The notes beneath the pieces were generated by a model that had not been told where the DNA came from, searched no databases, and saw only the letters and a program-made list of their open reading frames with translations. From Holophagaceae bacterium (GTDB taxonomy: Bacteria; Acidobacteriota; Holophagae; Holophagales; Holophagaceae), in contig JANXQX010000131.1 of assembly GCA_025353305.1 (NCBI GenBank), forward strand, positions 1-17,948: a stretch of DNA of 17,948 nt, read 5' to 3'. Positions within the stretch are counted from its first letter, which is position 1; every line of letters begins with the position of its first letter. Position numbers and translations under genes: made by a program. Of this stretch, positions 1 through 9,414 are shown in pieces.

Positions 1-575
<575 letters not shown>

Positions 576-725
576 TCAAAGCGGGGATCCGCGCTAGGGG
601 CGTGATGGACCCCGTCATTAAAGCTTAAGGGCGATAGACGACATGGACGACAGCCGAAACCGGACATTAGAACTGTACCGTTCCATATCTTGATTGGCAT
701 CACAAGTGAGCTATGAGGCAAACTC

Positions 726-1166
726 ATGGTTGGCAGTCATGGAGTCTCTGTGTCCCACGTTCCCACCCACGCACCCATCCGTGTCGTCATCGCCAAGCCG
801 GGCCTGGACGGCCACGACCGGGGCGCCAAGGTCATCGCGCGAGCCTTGCGGGACGCCGGTATGGAAGTGATCTACACCGGCCTTCGGCAGACCCCCGCGC
901 AGATCGCGGCCGCCGTGGTGCAAGAGGACGCCGCCGTCCTGGGCCTCAGCATCCTGAGCGGCGCCCACAACCAGCTGTTCCCCGAAATCATCCGCCTGTT
1001 GAAAGCCCAGGGCGCCGACGACGTGCTGATTTTCGCCGGCGGCATCATTCCCGACGAGGACATCCCCGCCCTGAAGGCCCAGGGCATCCGCGAGGTCTTC
1101 CAGCCCGGCACCAACACCGATGACGTAGTCGAGTTCATCAAGCGCGAAGTCGCCGCGCGGGACTGA
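726..1166 (+). CDS. Stand-alone cobalamin-binding protein (methylmalonyl-CoA mutase C-terminal domain type)
   Basis: This is a small cytoplasmic B12-binding protein of 146 residues equal to the C-terminal domain of methylmalonyl-CoA mutase. The diagnostic base-off/His-on signature is present: DGHDRG at 28-33 with H30 as the cobalt ligand, SIL (S75, L77) before SGAH, and the AGGIIP glycine pair (G105, G106). There is no TIM-barrel catalytic domain here, so it must work with a separately encoded large subunit (methylmalonyl-, isobutyryl- or hydroxyisobutyryl-CoA mutase type) or another B12 enzyme, and no candidate partner is in the window. Two starts are possible. ATG 726 has GAGG 7 bases upstream. 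GTG 750 has GGAG 5 bases upstream and gives a length nearer to typical family members. The substrate cannot be told from this domain. Confidence 0.88.
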   Translation: MVGSHGVSVSHVPTHAPIRVVIAKPGLDGHDRGAKVIARALRDAGMEVIYTGLRQTPAQIAAAVVQEDAAVLGLSILSGAHNQLFPEIIRLLKAQGADDVLIFAGGIIPDEDIPALKAQGIREVFQPGTNTDDVVEFIKREVAARD

Positions 1167-1193
1167 TCTCAAATTGCATCCAACAAATTCATC

Positions 1194-1418
1194 CACCGCC
1201 AAGAAGCCAAGAGCGCCAAGAAAAGCAAAACATCGCCACAAATGACTTCAGCCCAAACTCGCTTCAATGGGCGTAACTTAAATTGCCTCCCTCAGTCTGC
1301 AAATTCTGGTGGTGCAGGGCCTGCCTTGCACTACGTGTGGCCCACCTCAGGCCACCGTACTTTCATCCTTACGACAAGCCTGTAATCATTTCTTGGCGTT
1401 CTTGGCATCTTGGCGGTG
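1194..1418. repeat. Inverted-repeat element: two 30-bp arms around 165 bp of apparently non-coding DNA
   Basis: The left arm (1194-1223) and right arm (1389-1418) are reverse complements of each other at 28 of 30 positions. Each arm is itself a run of three degenerate units around GCCAAGA, so the arms are short tandem repeats facing each other. The 165 bases between them are clearly lower in GC than the flanking genes. I see no convincing reading frame there; the only internal structure is a 6-bp hairpin, GTGGCC/GGCCAC, at 1337-1355. The element sits between two convergent genes, the B12-binding gene and the last gene of the macroglobulin operon. It could be a mobile or once-mobile intergenic repeat, a remnant that has lost a small gene, or a long bidirectional hairpin. 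The rest of the 283-base gap (1167-1193 and 1419-1449) is AT-rich and shows nothing recognisable. Confidence 0.75.
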
Positions 1419-1449
1419 AGTTTTTTAAATTATTGAACGCAACCTGGCC

Positions 1450-2298
1450 TCACTCTTCCACATCGATGGTCCCCAGCGTCACGGGTCCTGCCCCGGCCAG
1501 CACGACGCGTTCAAAACGCCAGCGGCGCTCGGTGTCGGTGCCGCCATCCAGCACGGCCTCCACGGTGATGCGGCAGGGCTTGGCGCCCCGCCATCCGCCG
1601 GTCCAGCGCAGCGTGTAGGTACCGGGCGCCGGGGTTGAATGCGTGTACTCGCCACCCCAGCTGCACAGGCCGCCGCTGGGCGTGCGGCGGCCCGCCGTGG
1701 CCAGCTCTCCGCCGGGCTCGAGGACCTCGAGATTCCCCGAATAGGGTTCCTCGCTGAGTATCTTGGAGATCCGCAGACGGGTGCGGCTGGAGGATACCCA
1801 CCAGGTGCGCACCACCCGCTTCCCCGCGTCCGGCACGGAGATTTCGAAGCGGTTCTCGCCATTCGCCGCATCCAGATTCAGCAGGTAGCTGCGACCCACG
1901 CTGAGCGTGATTGGCTGCACCTGGCCATTGAACCAGACCGTGGCTTTGCGCTCCCGCCAGGCATTGCGCTTTTCTTCGGCCTCCCGGGCCAGCCGTTCAT
2001 TCCTGAGCTGGTCGGCACTCTTCTCGGGAGCGTCCTCTCCCTCGCCTTCGCCATCGTATTCGCTGTCGTAGTTGGGTCGTTCCGCCTCGTCACTGGGGGG
2101 ATTCGGGTCGTGGGGATCCACGACCTTGATCCGGATGATCGGGTGGGGCTCGCTTTGCCACCCGCCCAGTTCGGGCTTGATCTCCACCCGCCACTGGCTC
2201 GGATCCGGCACATAGTCCGCCGGGGCGGGTTGCTTCGCTTTCTTCTGGGGGGCGGCGGCCAGGAGCGCGGGCAAGAGGAAGAAGATGATGGCTTTCAT
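1450..2298 (-). CDS. Secreted YfaP/DUF2135-like partner of the macroglobulin
   Basis: This encodes a 282-residue exported protein. A signal peptide is evident (MKAIIFFLLPALLAAA, cleavage near AAA-PQ). Residues about 68-120 are highly charged (acidic EGEGED, then an Arg/Glu-rich, probably helical stretch). The C-terminal half is beta-rich, with a segment around GGELATAGRRTPSGG and PAPGTYTLRWTGGW that resembles the DUF2135 fold of E. coli YfaP. Two cysteines in this part (GGLCSWGG and KPCRIT) could form a disulfide. The ATG at 2298 overlaps the macroglobulin stop by 4 bases (ATGA), with AAGGAGG (2311-2305) 6 bases upstream, so co-translation is likely. In E. coli the macroglobulin YfaS is also encoded beside a DUF2135 protein. 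The family link is by context plus weak motif likeness; the molecular role is unknown. Confidence 0.72.
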   Translation of the reverse strand: MKAIIFFLLPALLAAAPQKKAKQPAPADYVPDPSQWRVEIKPELGGWQSEPHPIIRIKVVDPHDPNPPSDEAERPNYDSEYDGEGEGEDAPEKSADQLRNERLAREAEEKRNAWRERKATVWFNGQVQPITLSVGRSYLLNLDAANGENRFEISVPDAGKRVVRTWWVSSSRTRLRISKILSEEPYSGNLEVLEPGGELATAGRRTPSGGLCSWGGEYTHSTPAPGTYTLRWTGGWRGAKPCRITVEAVLDGGTDTERRWRFERVVLAGAGPVTLGTIDVEE

Positions 2299-5200
2299 TT
2301 ATGGCCTCCTTCCGTCACGTTCAAAGCCACGCCATCGCAGGTGGTCCACTTGGTTTCGTTGGACATCAGGCTCAGCTTCGCGGGCCGCAGCTTGTAGCTG
2401 CCCGCCATACCGGCCCGCAGCAAGAGGCGGACCCGTGGGTGATACCAGCTCCACACCTGCGGAAACAGGAAGGTCACCTTGTCCGCGCGAACTTCGATGC
2501 GGGGCTTCACCCAGTTTTCCGAGGTGGCATCGTTTTCCGCGTAGCCATGGCCTTCCAGGACGAAGCCTTCGAGCTTCACGGTGGGTTCGAGGCCTGCGGG
2601 TATGGGCACTTCCAGCACCGCGTAATCGGCACTCTGGCTGGAGCCCAATTCCAATTCCATCCAGGCTTCTTCGCCTTGCTTGAGGGTGCCAGTCCAGGGT
2701 TGGCGCACCCAGCCCTGCCTCGCGTTGCCGGTTTCCTGCGGTGTCCGCAGGCGCCACATTTTGCGGCCCAGCGATAGCCGCAGGGGCGCGCTGGATTCAG
2801 CGACCTCGGGCGCGTTGGCGCTGCCTGGCACCTGGTAGGCGTAGGTCCACACCAGCACGCCGTTGCCGCTGGCGGTGATGCTCGCGGCCTTTGGAGTGTC
2901 CATGGGATAAAAGCCCGGACGGGGCTCCTTGGTACCCCAACGCTTGTAGGTGGGCTTTTCTGCGGTCTTGAAATCCCAGCTGGGGCCGCCCTGGATGGAG
3001 GCCTGGAGGTCCGTTCCGCCCCAGGTGAGCGGGCGGGTCTTCCCCAGATAAGGAACCAGGTCGACCACCTGCGACGTGGTCCAGGTCGAATACCAGCCAT
3101 AGCCCTGGTACTGCGTGGCAAGGAAGGCTTCACCACTGCGGATCAGGGGGCTTTGCGGCTTGGCCAGGCACAAGGCCTTCAGGGCCGTTGCGGTGGGCAC
3201 CAGTTCGCCGCCGATATAGCCGTGCCAGGCCTGGGGTGTCGAGCCCCAGTTGGCCAGGCCACCCCGTTGAAGGGCGCTCTGTTCCAGCCTGGCGATCAAC
3301 GCGGCGGTCTTGGGATGCCTGGTTTCCGCGGCGGCGAGGGCGATCATGGCGAGCACGTGGCCGCCGTGCCAGTTGCCTTTCAGCACCTTGTCCGCAGCGC
3401 TGTCCACCATGCCGCTGATGGGCTCATCGGTGGCGGCCAGGCACATGAGCAGGAAAGCCGCGTCGCCTTGGGGATCCGCCAGCTTGGCTTGCCCCGCTCG
3501 CGGCGCATCCTTTTCATCCGCCTGCCGCGCCACCGCTCCGTACAGCCGCAGGGCGGCCAAACGGCCCCTGCGGTAAACGCCTTCGTCCACTTCGTAACCC
3601 ATGCGTTTCATCTGCGCGAAGCTGCGGATGGCGTAGCCCGTGGTGTGCGGGTTGGCATCCACACCGAAATCCCCCGGCGCATACCAGCCCCAGCCACCGT
3701 TGGACATCTGGTAGCCATAGACCCGGAACACGCCGTCGCGGATATTGCGGTCCAAGTCCACCAGTTGTTTCCAATCCAGCGTCGGCATGGCGCCGTGCTT
3801 GACGAGATCCGCCACCAGCACGTTGGGCACGAAACTCGACAGTGTCTGCTCCACACAACCGTAGGGATACCCGATGAGGTAGGGCAGCGAAGGCGCCATC
3901 AGATGTTCCAGGCTGCCCACGGGCGTGAGCACGAGGCTGGCTTCGCCCGCCGCTTTCGAAGGCACCGGGATGTTGATGGTCTTTGAATCCCCATTCAATA
4001 CGAGGAAACCCGAGGTGCTGGCGGGCACCAGCGGGTCCAGCACCTGCACCTTCTGGCGCTCGGCATCCTTGAGTCCGCCGCCTTCCACGCGGGCCGTGAC
4101 CGCAAGGCTGCCAACCTTGTCGGATCCCAGCGGCAGGGCGAAACGGAACTCGCCCTGATCGGCGATGTTGAACTTGCTTTCGGTTGCGCCCTTCAGAGCG
4201 CCGCCGGTCGCCTCAAGCTTGACGGTTCCCTGCACAGGTTTTCCCGAGAGGTTGCGAACCACGGCGATGGCGCGGGCTTCTTCACCCACGGCCAGGGTGC
4301 GCGGCAGGGTGAGCATGACTTGCAAGGGCTTGCTGGAAGGCTTGGTGGAACGGCCGATGCCGACCTTGGTGTCACCGGTCACGGCCAGGGCCGTGGCCCG
4401 CCAGCCCGTGAGATTGTCAGGCAATTGCAGTTCGGTGGATCCATGGCCGTCGGCGCCCACCGCGATCATGGGTGCCCAGTGCGCCGTGTCCTTGAAGTTC
4501 TGGCGCACCTTGTCCGCGTCATCGCTCTTGAAGTCGCCCCGCTTGGTCTGCTTGAGGCTCCACACCGGCCGCTGCTTGCGCAGGATGTCGTAGAAGCTCC
4601 AATCTGTGCTCCCGGAACGCACCACCACATGGCGCCTGGTGGGATTGAAAAACCGCACGGGGTCTGGGTTCAGTTCCTGGCTCAACGCATAGATGGCTTC
4701 ATCCACCACGCCGACGGAAAGGTCCGCCGCGCTTGGCTTCCCAGCCGAATCCCGGATGTCCACTCCCACCTTCATGGTCTGTCCCGGCTGGTAGCGGTCC
4801 TTGTCTGGGTGGACTTCAACCGAAAGGCGCCGGTCGAGACGCGGCACGCGCAGTGGGACTTCCACCATCTGGCGGCGGCCTTCGGCCACCACCTCGAACA
4901 CCGCCCAGGCGTTGGGTTGCATGGCCGCCGTGATGGGCACTTCGAGAATGGCCGTGGTGCCCTGCACCACCCGCGTGCGGCGCTCGCCCAGGGCTTCATT
5001 TTCAATTGCCCAATGCAGCGTCAATTGTGGCCGCGGCAGCTGCACCAGGATGCGCGCTGTGTCGCCGGGCTGGTACTCGCCCTTGTCGGCGGAGGCTTTC
5101 AGATCCGGGACCGAGGGCAGCGGCGTGCCTTCCCCAGCCACGGTCAGCAGCCGCTGGGCGCTGACCACGCGGCCCGCGCGGTCCTTGGCTTCAGCCACCA

Positions 5201-7115
5201 GCAGATAAAGGCCACCTTCCGGAACGGTCAGCTTCGCTTTGGGTCCATTGCCCGAAACCACCGTCTCGCCAGGTTTCAACGCCGTGGGGCGCATCCACCA
5301 ATAGCTGTTGGCCTTCTCGGCGATGATCCTGGTGATGCGGAGACTCACCGGCACATCGGTCACTTCCTTGCCATCAAGATCCAGCACTCGCGAAGTTGCC
5401 GTGAAGGGCTTGCCCGGGGTCGCCACCTGGCGGTCCGCGCCCACCAGCAGCACCAGATCGCCCTTCGAGGCCCGCACCTGCGCCTGGCCGGAATTGCGCT
5501 GGCCCGAGCTGTCGGCGACTTTCACGACCATGCGGTAGACGCCTTCGCCGTCGGCCTTGGCGGTATTGCCCACACTGGCCTCGCCGGCCTCATCGAGATC
5601 CACCTGCCCGCTCTCGATGAGTTCAGGCACAGGACCGGCATCTTCGTCGCCATACCAGACCCAACCGCTCTGCCGCTGCTGCACCTTGTAGAGGAACCAG
5701 TCAGCCTTCGCGTTGCGCACTGGCGCGCCGTAAAAATAATTGGCCTTCACACTGAAACTCAGGTCATCGCCGAGTCCGATCTTCGGTTTGGGCGTTTCCA
5801 CCGTCACGCCGAAGGCGGGCTTGACGAAGTACTCCACCTTGAACTCCGCCTGGCCCGGTCCTTTCGGCGCCTGGAACACCACGCGATAAAGGCCCAGACG
5901 GCCAGCATTGGGCAAATGGATGGTGGCTCCAAAGGTCGCAGTCCCCGCATTCAGCAGCTTCGCGCTGCCTTCGGTGACCTTGGTGTCCTCGGGATCCAGC
6001 ACCTTGTAGGGCAGGCTCTCCACACCCTTGGTGATGCGATTCTCGCCGTCCTCCACGCTGCGCAGGATGGCCTTCACGAAGACCTCCTGCCCCGGACGGT
6101 AGAGCGGCCGCTCGGTGTAGGCATAAAGCCGCTGCGTGGGCGCGGCGGCGCTTTGGCCCTCGATGGCCAGCAACGCGAAGCTCGCGCCAGCCTTGGCCAG
6201 CACCACGCGCCGGAGGCCCGGCGAAGCTGGAGTCTCGGCGAGCCCGCTGCCGTTGAATACGAGTGGCTTCGTCAGTCCACCTTCGAAAAAGGAACCGCTC
6301 ACGTCAGCGCGGGTAGCGCCATTGGCAGCATTCACGGCTTCCACCCGAAGCCGTCCGCCGTCCTCATCGGCCATCAGCGCGAGGTCCGTCACCAGCCAGG
6401 GCACGTAGGCGGCATCGGTGCCCCGCAGGGCTTCGATGAGGTAAAGGCCTGCGCCCTGGGCCGGGAGATCCACACGGCTGAGATGGCCGCGATCGCCAGC
6501 TTCATCGGCGGAATCGCCATCTTCGGAATTGCCCGTGTCTTTGGACTTCGTGATTTCTTCCGTCACTTTCGGAACCAATTCCGTGATGAAGGTGATGCCC
6601 GGTTGCCCTTGGATCGGCAAGGCCGCGCCTTCCCGCACCAGACCCGCGGATGAGCGAGGCGAATGCAGGCGATCAGTCTGTTTCGCGGCATCGCGAAGAT
6701 CCCTGGCCGCGGTGCGATGGGCCGTGACGAAAGCCCGGCGCCCGCCCCATAGCACCGCTTCGCGCAGCACATCCAGCGGATCGCTGCCCGCGCGGCTGCC
6801 TTCCTGAAAAGCCTCCTCGCGATTTTGCGCGAGGGTCTTTTTCAGGAAAGCTTCTGGATCTTCCACACGATAGATGCGCAGCCGCAAATCCGTGGGGATG
6901 GGACCTGCGCTTTCCAACTGCGCCACCTGACCGGGCAAGGTGGGCCGCGGCATGGCCAGAGCACCCATCCAGCCACCTTCGCGCCAGGGCGCGTCCGATG
7001 GCTTGATGGTGCCCGCCATGGGCAGCAACAGCGCCAGAGGAAGCGCAACAGTAAGAATGGATCGAAGCCATTTCATTTCAGTCTTGCGAACGATCGAGAG
7101 GTTGAAGGATCTCAT
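2295..7115 (-). CDS. Bacterial alpha-2-macroglobulin with intact thioester motif
   Basis: This encodes a 1606-residue exported protein of the bacterial alpha-2-macroglobulin family, which traps proteases in the periplasm. A positively charged start is followed by a hydrophobic export segment at about 17-36. There is no cysteine there, so no lipobox, unlike the lipoprotein YfhM of E. coli. Family landmarks in order: YTERPLYRPGQEV at about 330-345 (MG domain), LSVGVVDEAIYAL at about 800, NLTGWRATALAVT at about 903, the thioester motif GCVEQ (C1087, Q1090), an alpha-toroid region of about 300 residues after it, and a C-terminal beta domain with VPIPAGLEP near 1500. ATG 7115 is preferred because it overlaps the upstream stop as ATGA and has GGAGG 10 bases upstream. 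ATG 7076 is an alternative without a good ribosome site. It is the middle gene of three. The bait region cannot be placed by eye. Confidence 0.93.
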   Translation of the reverse strand: MRSFNLSIVRKTEMKWLRSILTVALPLALLLPMAGTIKPSDAPWREGGWMGALAMPRPTLPGQVAQLESAGPIPTDLRLRIYRVEDPEAFLKKTLAQNREEAFQEGSRAGSDPLDVLREAVLWGGRRAFVTAHRTAARDLRDAAKQTDRLHSPRSSAGLVREGAALPIQGQPGITFITELVPKVTEEITKSKDTGNSEDGDSADEAGDRGHLSRVDLPAQGAGLYLIEALRGTDAAYVPWLVTDLALMADEDGGRLRVEAVNAANGATRADVSGSFFEGGLTKPLVFNGSGLAETPASPGLRRVVLAKAGASFALLAIEGQSAAAPTQRLYAYTERPLYRPGQEVFVKAILRSVEDGENRITKGVESLPYKVLDPEDTKVTEGSAKLLNAGTATFGATIHLPNAGRLGLYRVVFQAPKGPGQAEFKVEYFVKPAFGVTVETPKPKIGLGDDLSFSVKANYFYGAPVRNAKADWFLYKVQQRQSGWVWYGDEDAGPVPELIESGQVDLDEAGEASVGNTAKADGEGVYRMVVKVADSSGQRNSGQAQVRASKGDLVLLVGADRQVATPGKPFTATSRVLDLDGKEVTDVPVSLRITRIIAEKANSYWWMRPTALKPGETVVSGNGPKAKLTVPEGGLYLLVAEAKDRAGRVVSAQRLLTVAGEGTPLPSVPDLKASADKGEYQPGDTARILVQLPRPQLTLHWAIENEALGERRTRVVQGTTAILEVPITAAMQPNAWAVFEVVAEGRRQMVEVPLRVPRLDRRLSVEVHPDKDRYQPGQTMKVGVDIRDSAGKPSAADLSVGVVDEAIYALSQELNPDPVRFFNPTRRHVVVRSGSTDWSFYDILRKQRPVWSLKQTKRGDFKSDDADKVRQNFKDTAHWAPMIAVGADGHGSTELQLPDNLTGWRATALAVTGDTKVGIGRSTKPSSKPLQVMLTLPRTLAVGEEARAIAVVRNLSGKPVQGTVKLEATGGALKGATESKFNIADQGEFRFALPLGSDKVGSLAVTARVEGGGLKDAERQKVQVLDPLVPASTSGFLVLNGDSKTINIPVPSKAAGEASLVLTPVGSLEHLMAPSLPYLIGYPYGCVEQTLSSFVPNVLVADLVKHGAMPTLDWKQLVDLDRNIRDGVFRVYGYQMSNGGWGWYAPGDFGVDANPHTTGYAIRSFAQMKRMGYEVDEGVYRRGRLAALRLYGAVARQADEKDAPRAGQAKLADPQGDAAFLLMCLAATDEPISGMVDSAADKVLKGNWHGGHVLAMIALAAAETRHPKTAALIARLEQSALQRGGLANWGSTPQAWHGYIGGELVPTATALKALCLAKPQSPLIRSGEAFLATQYQGYGWYSTWTTSQVVDLVPYLGKTRPLTWGGTDLQASIQGGPSWDFKTAEKPTYKRWGTKEPRPGFYPMDTPKAASITASGNGVLVWTYAYQVPGSANAPEVAESSAPLRLSLGRKMWRLRTPQETGNARQGWVRQPWTGTLKQGEEAWMELELGSSQSADYAVLEVPIPAGLEPTVKLEGFVLEGHGYAENDATSENWVKPRIEVRADKVTFLFPQVWSWYHPRVRLLLRAGMAGSYKLRPAKLSLMSNETKWTTCDGVALNVTEGGHK

Positions 7116-9343
7116 TTTTTCCGTGCCTCCAGGCCGCCTGCCGTCCAATCCAGGGCCAGATCAACTTTGCCCATCCCGCGTAACGCACCAAGGAAAGGGC
7201 CAAAGCTGGAGGCCAGTTCAGCTGAGGCCTCGTCCGAATCCGGCGGTGGCTCCCCCCACCACCAAGGTGACCCGTGCTGGGTGCGCAGATAGGCCAGCAG
7301 CAGGTTTTCCATCTGTTTCGAAAGGGCGGCGCCATCCACTTCCGCACGGCCGAAAGACTCGCTTTTCAAGTCCGCCAAGGTCGGCGCCTGTCCCTGCAGG
7401 CCTGCGGCCACCGCTGCAACAGCGGCATCGTCGCTGCCCAAGACCAGAACATCATTCGCTATCGTCCAGCAGGGGGTGAACGCCTGGCTGGTTTGGACGC
7501 GATGCAGTTCGACGCCGCCAATGGTTCGTTTCTGCGACTGGCCTTTGAAGAGCAGATGGAACTGGGCGGTGAGTGCCGCCTCCAAAGGGGCTCTCTGTCC
7601 GGTTTTGACAGCTACCGCCAAAGCCAGGCTGGGGGCCAGTCCCGGCTCCCCAAAACCGCCGTAGAGTTTCGCGGCTCCCGTGCGTTCCAGGCGCGCGGCG
7701 CGATCCGGGGCTTCCCGCTTGAGTTTGCGGAACTCGGCCTGGGCCGCCTTTTCTTTGTCGCTTATCGGCGGTGCTTCCACCCATCCGTTCCAGTAGAGGG
7801 AGGCTCCGCGCAGATCCAGATGTTCGTTTACCTTCGCCAATTCTTTTCGAAGGGCATCGCGCTTGCTGCGCCGAGTCCGGATCCTCTCTGCCTCCAGTTG
7901 ATAGTCTCGCTTTTGTTGGGGACTTAAAGTGGCTCCTCCACTTGCCAGGGCTGGTATTTCAGGCTCGACCATGGGCTGAGGATCGTCCAGGCGGAACAGT
8001 GATCGCAGCATGGCCTCCGTTGGACCGGCACCGATGGATAGCGCCAGCGCACCGCTGCGGGGGGCAGCCTTGGCGATGGTGGGATTGGGCCAGGTCTGCT
8101 GGGTAGCATGTTGCAGGAGACGGCGTTCGGCCAGGTTTTCAAAGGCCGCGCCCGCCGCCTGTCTTGGGGCCATCCAAAGGGACACTTCCGTATCTGCGTG
8201 GCTGCCAGCCATAGCCGTCCGGCACCACTGGGGACGCGCACCCAACCGTGCGGATGGTCCCCCGAAAATCAGATCCTTCAATGGAGCTTCGCGATCGCAG
8301 ATCCATGTCCCGGAAGAGGATGAATAAAGGCTCAATACACCACCAGAGCCGCGCACTTGCTGGACATCCGCACTGGCACCCGGGCCCTTCCACGTGGCGC
8401 TCCGGGATCGTGCGCCTTTCGAAGTTGGATTGAGCTGCAACAACTGGAGCGCCAGTTTCGTGCGGGCGGGAAGCTCGCCGGGAATGAAGATCAAGGTGCC
8501 TTCCCGGGGCGCCGAAGTCTCGCGGCCGGCTCCGTAGTGCAGAATCCAGGCTTCGCGATGAGCCAGCGGATCCAGCGCCGGGGCGGCCTCCTTCAGCCAG
8601 GGTTCAAGGTGGCGAAGCAGGAAGCCAGCGCGCGTGCCCTGGCTCAAGGTGCCAATGATTCCACCGTCACCTTCTCCAGCGAGAGTGCGTAGGCGCTCCA
8701 GGCCAGGCCGCAATTCCTTCAAGTGGATCAGCACGCCGGGCTGCGAGGCCTGCTCCAGGGCCTTGGGCACCCCCGCTCCGGCTTTCGTTTGCGGCATGAG
8801 TGAAGGAGTTGGAATCCATTGGAAGCGCCATGCTCCACCGCGATCGAGGTGAAGCCCCAGACCCTCGGTCCAGGGCCGGTCCAATTGGTCCTTGTTGCCC
8901 AGATAGGCAAACGGATCCGCGCCAGGTTGCTTGTAGCCCAGGCGGTAGAGCAGCCAGGCGATCTCATCGCGGTTTCGCGGTGATTTCAGCTCGAGGGCCC
9001 GGGCAGCCCATTGCTCCAACGGCCGCTCTGAAAGCAGGATCAACGCAGCCTGGGCTTGAGTTCCTGTGTCATTGCCGCCCTCCAGCGCGAACAGCAACTG
9101 GTCTGTCTGCTCGGTCCAGGACACATCCTTGAAATACTTGTCGCTCCAAATCCGCTCGCCCCGGGTGTCGCGCTTGATAAGCCTCCAATTCGTCGACTGT
9201 TTCTGGGCCCAATCGCGCGCCCCCTCGTTGCCAGTCAACCGTTCGTTGGCCGGCGTTTCGGCCGCGGCAACGATGCCAAACACGCTCGAACAAACAAAGA
9301 GTCCGCAAGCGAACCGTTGCCGCTCATTCATTGACCTGAACAC
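7112..9343 (-). CDS. Large secreted protein of unknown function, first gene of macroglobulin operon
   Basis: I do not recognise this family. It is 743 residues with a clear export signal (FACGLFVCSSVFGIVAAA, cleavage near AAA-ET). After the signal it is rich in Leu, Ala and Arg, with few cysteines (WICDRE, FTPCWT). A strongly charged, probably coiled-coil helix lies around residues 480-520. A C-terminal stretch, ANDVLVLGSDDAAVAAVAAG, looks like the repeated beta-alpha unit of DUF3352-type proteins, which is only a hint. The start is GTG 9343, because GGAGG (9353-9349) lies exactly 5 bases upstream; ATG 9331 would leave that site 17 bases away. Its TGA overlaps the macroglobulin ATG by 4 bases, so the two are probably translated together. 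The position suggests an envelope partner of the macroglobulin, perhaps a scaffold or regulator, but no activity can be read from the sequence. Confidence 0.82.
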   Translation of the reverse strand: MFRSMNERQRFACGLFVCSSVFGIVAAAETPANERLTGNEGARDWAQKQSTNWRLIKRDTRGERIWSDKYFKDVSWTEQTDQLLFALEGGNDTGTQAQAALILLSERPLEQWAARALELKSPRNRDEIAWLLYRLGYKQPGADPFAYLGNKDQLDRPWTEGLGLHLDRGGAWRFQWIPTPSLMPQTKAGAGVPKALEQASQPGVLIHLKELRPGLERLRTLAGEGDGGIIGTLSQGTRAGFLLRHLEPWLKEAAPALDPLAHREAWILHYGAGRETSAPREGTLIFIPGELPARTKLALQLLQLNPTSKGARSRSATWKGPGASADVQQVRGSGGVLSLYSSSSGTWICDREAPLKDLIFGGPSARLGARPQWCRTAMAGSHADTEVSLWMAPRQAAGAAFENLAERRLLQHATQQTWPNPTIAKAAPRSGALALSIGAGPTEAMLRSLFRLDDPQPMVEPEIPALASGGATLSPQQKRDYQLEAERIRTRRSKRDALRKELAKVNEHLDLRGASLYWNGWVEAPPISDKEKAAQAEFRKLKREAPDRAARLERTGAAKLYGGFGEPGLAPSLALAVAVKTGQRAPLEAALTAQFHLLFKGQSQKRTIGGVELHRVQTSQAFTPCWTIANDVLVLGSDDAAVAAVAAGLQGQAPTLADLKSESFGRAEVDGAALSKQMENLLLAYLRTQHGSPWWWGEPPPDSDEASAELASSFGPFLGALRGMGKVDLALDWTAGGLEARKK

Positions 9344-9348
9344 TGGTG

Positions 9349-9353
9349 CCTCC
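9349..9353 (-). promoter_or_regulatory. Ribosome binding site that fixes the GTG start at 9343
   Basis: On the minus strand this is GGAGG followed by the 5-base spacer CACCA and then GTG. It is the only good ribosome site near the N-terminus of the 743-residue secreted protein, so it decides the start in favour of GTG 9343 over ATG 9331, which is 17 bases away. Confidence 0.7.
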
Positions 9354-9366
9354 GTGATGGCGTGAA

Positions 9367-9394
9367 ACGATACTATCCATGCTGGCGGGTACAA
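9367..9394 (-). promoter_or_regulatory. Possible sigma-70 promoter of the macroglobulin operon
   Basis: Read on the minus strand, TTGTAC (9394-9389) and TATCGT (9372-9367) are separated by 16 bases. Transcription would begin about 18 bases before the GTG start. The matches to consensus are modest (3 of 6 and 4 of 6). The gap to the divergent hutI gene is only 71 bases, so any promoter for the operon must lie here or overlap the start of hutI. This is a candidate only. Confidence 0.28.
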
Positions 9395-9414
9395 GGGGAT
9401 GAGAGACTGCTTGG

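Noticed and set aside
711..1241. A 176-codon open frame on the minus strand
   Set aside because: It is antisense to the B12-binding gene, whose DGHDRG signature is decisive; the antisense start falls in the inverted-repeat region.
1337..1355. Intrinsic terminator (GTGGCC/GGCCAC hairpin)
   Set aside because: The stem is only 6 bp and no T-run follows on either strand; it is kept only as a detail of the inverted-repeat element.
1639..2397. A 252-codon open frame on the plus strand
   Set aside because: It is antisense to the YfaP-like gene and runs into the macroglobulin gene; it has no ribosome site and no recognisable motifs.
4320..6653. A 777-codon open frame on the plus strand
   Set aside because: It is the antisense of the macroglobulin gene in high-GC DNA; the translation is rich in His, Gln, Arg and Gly with no family motifs, while the minus strand has clear macroglobulin landmarks throughout.
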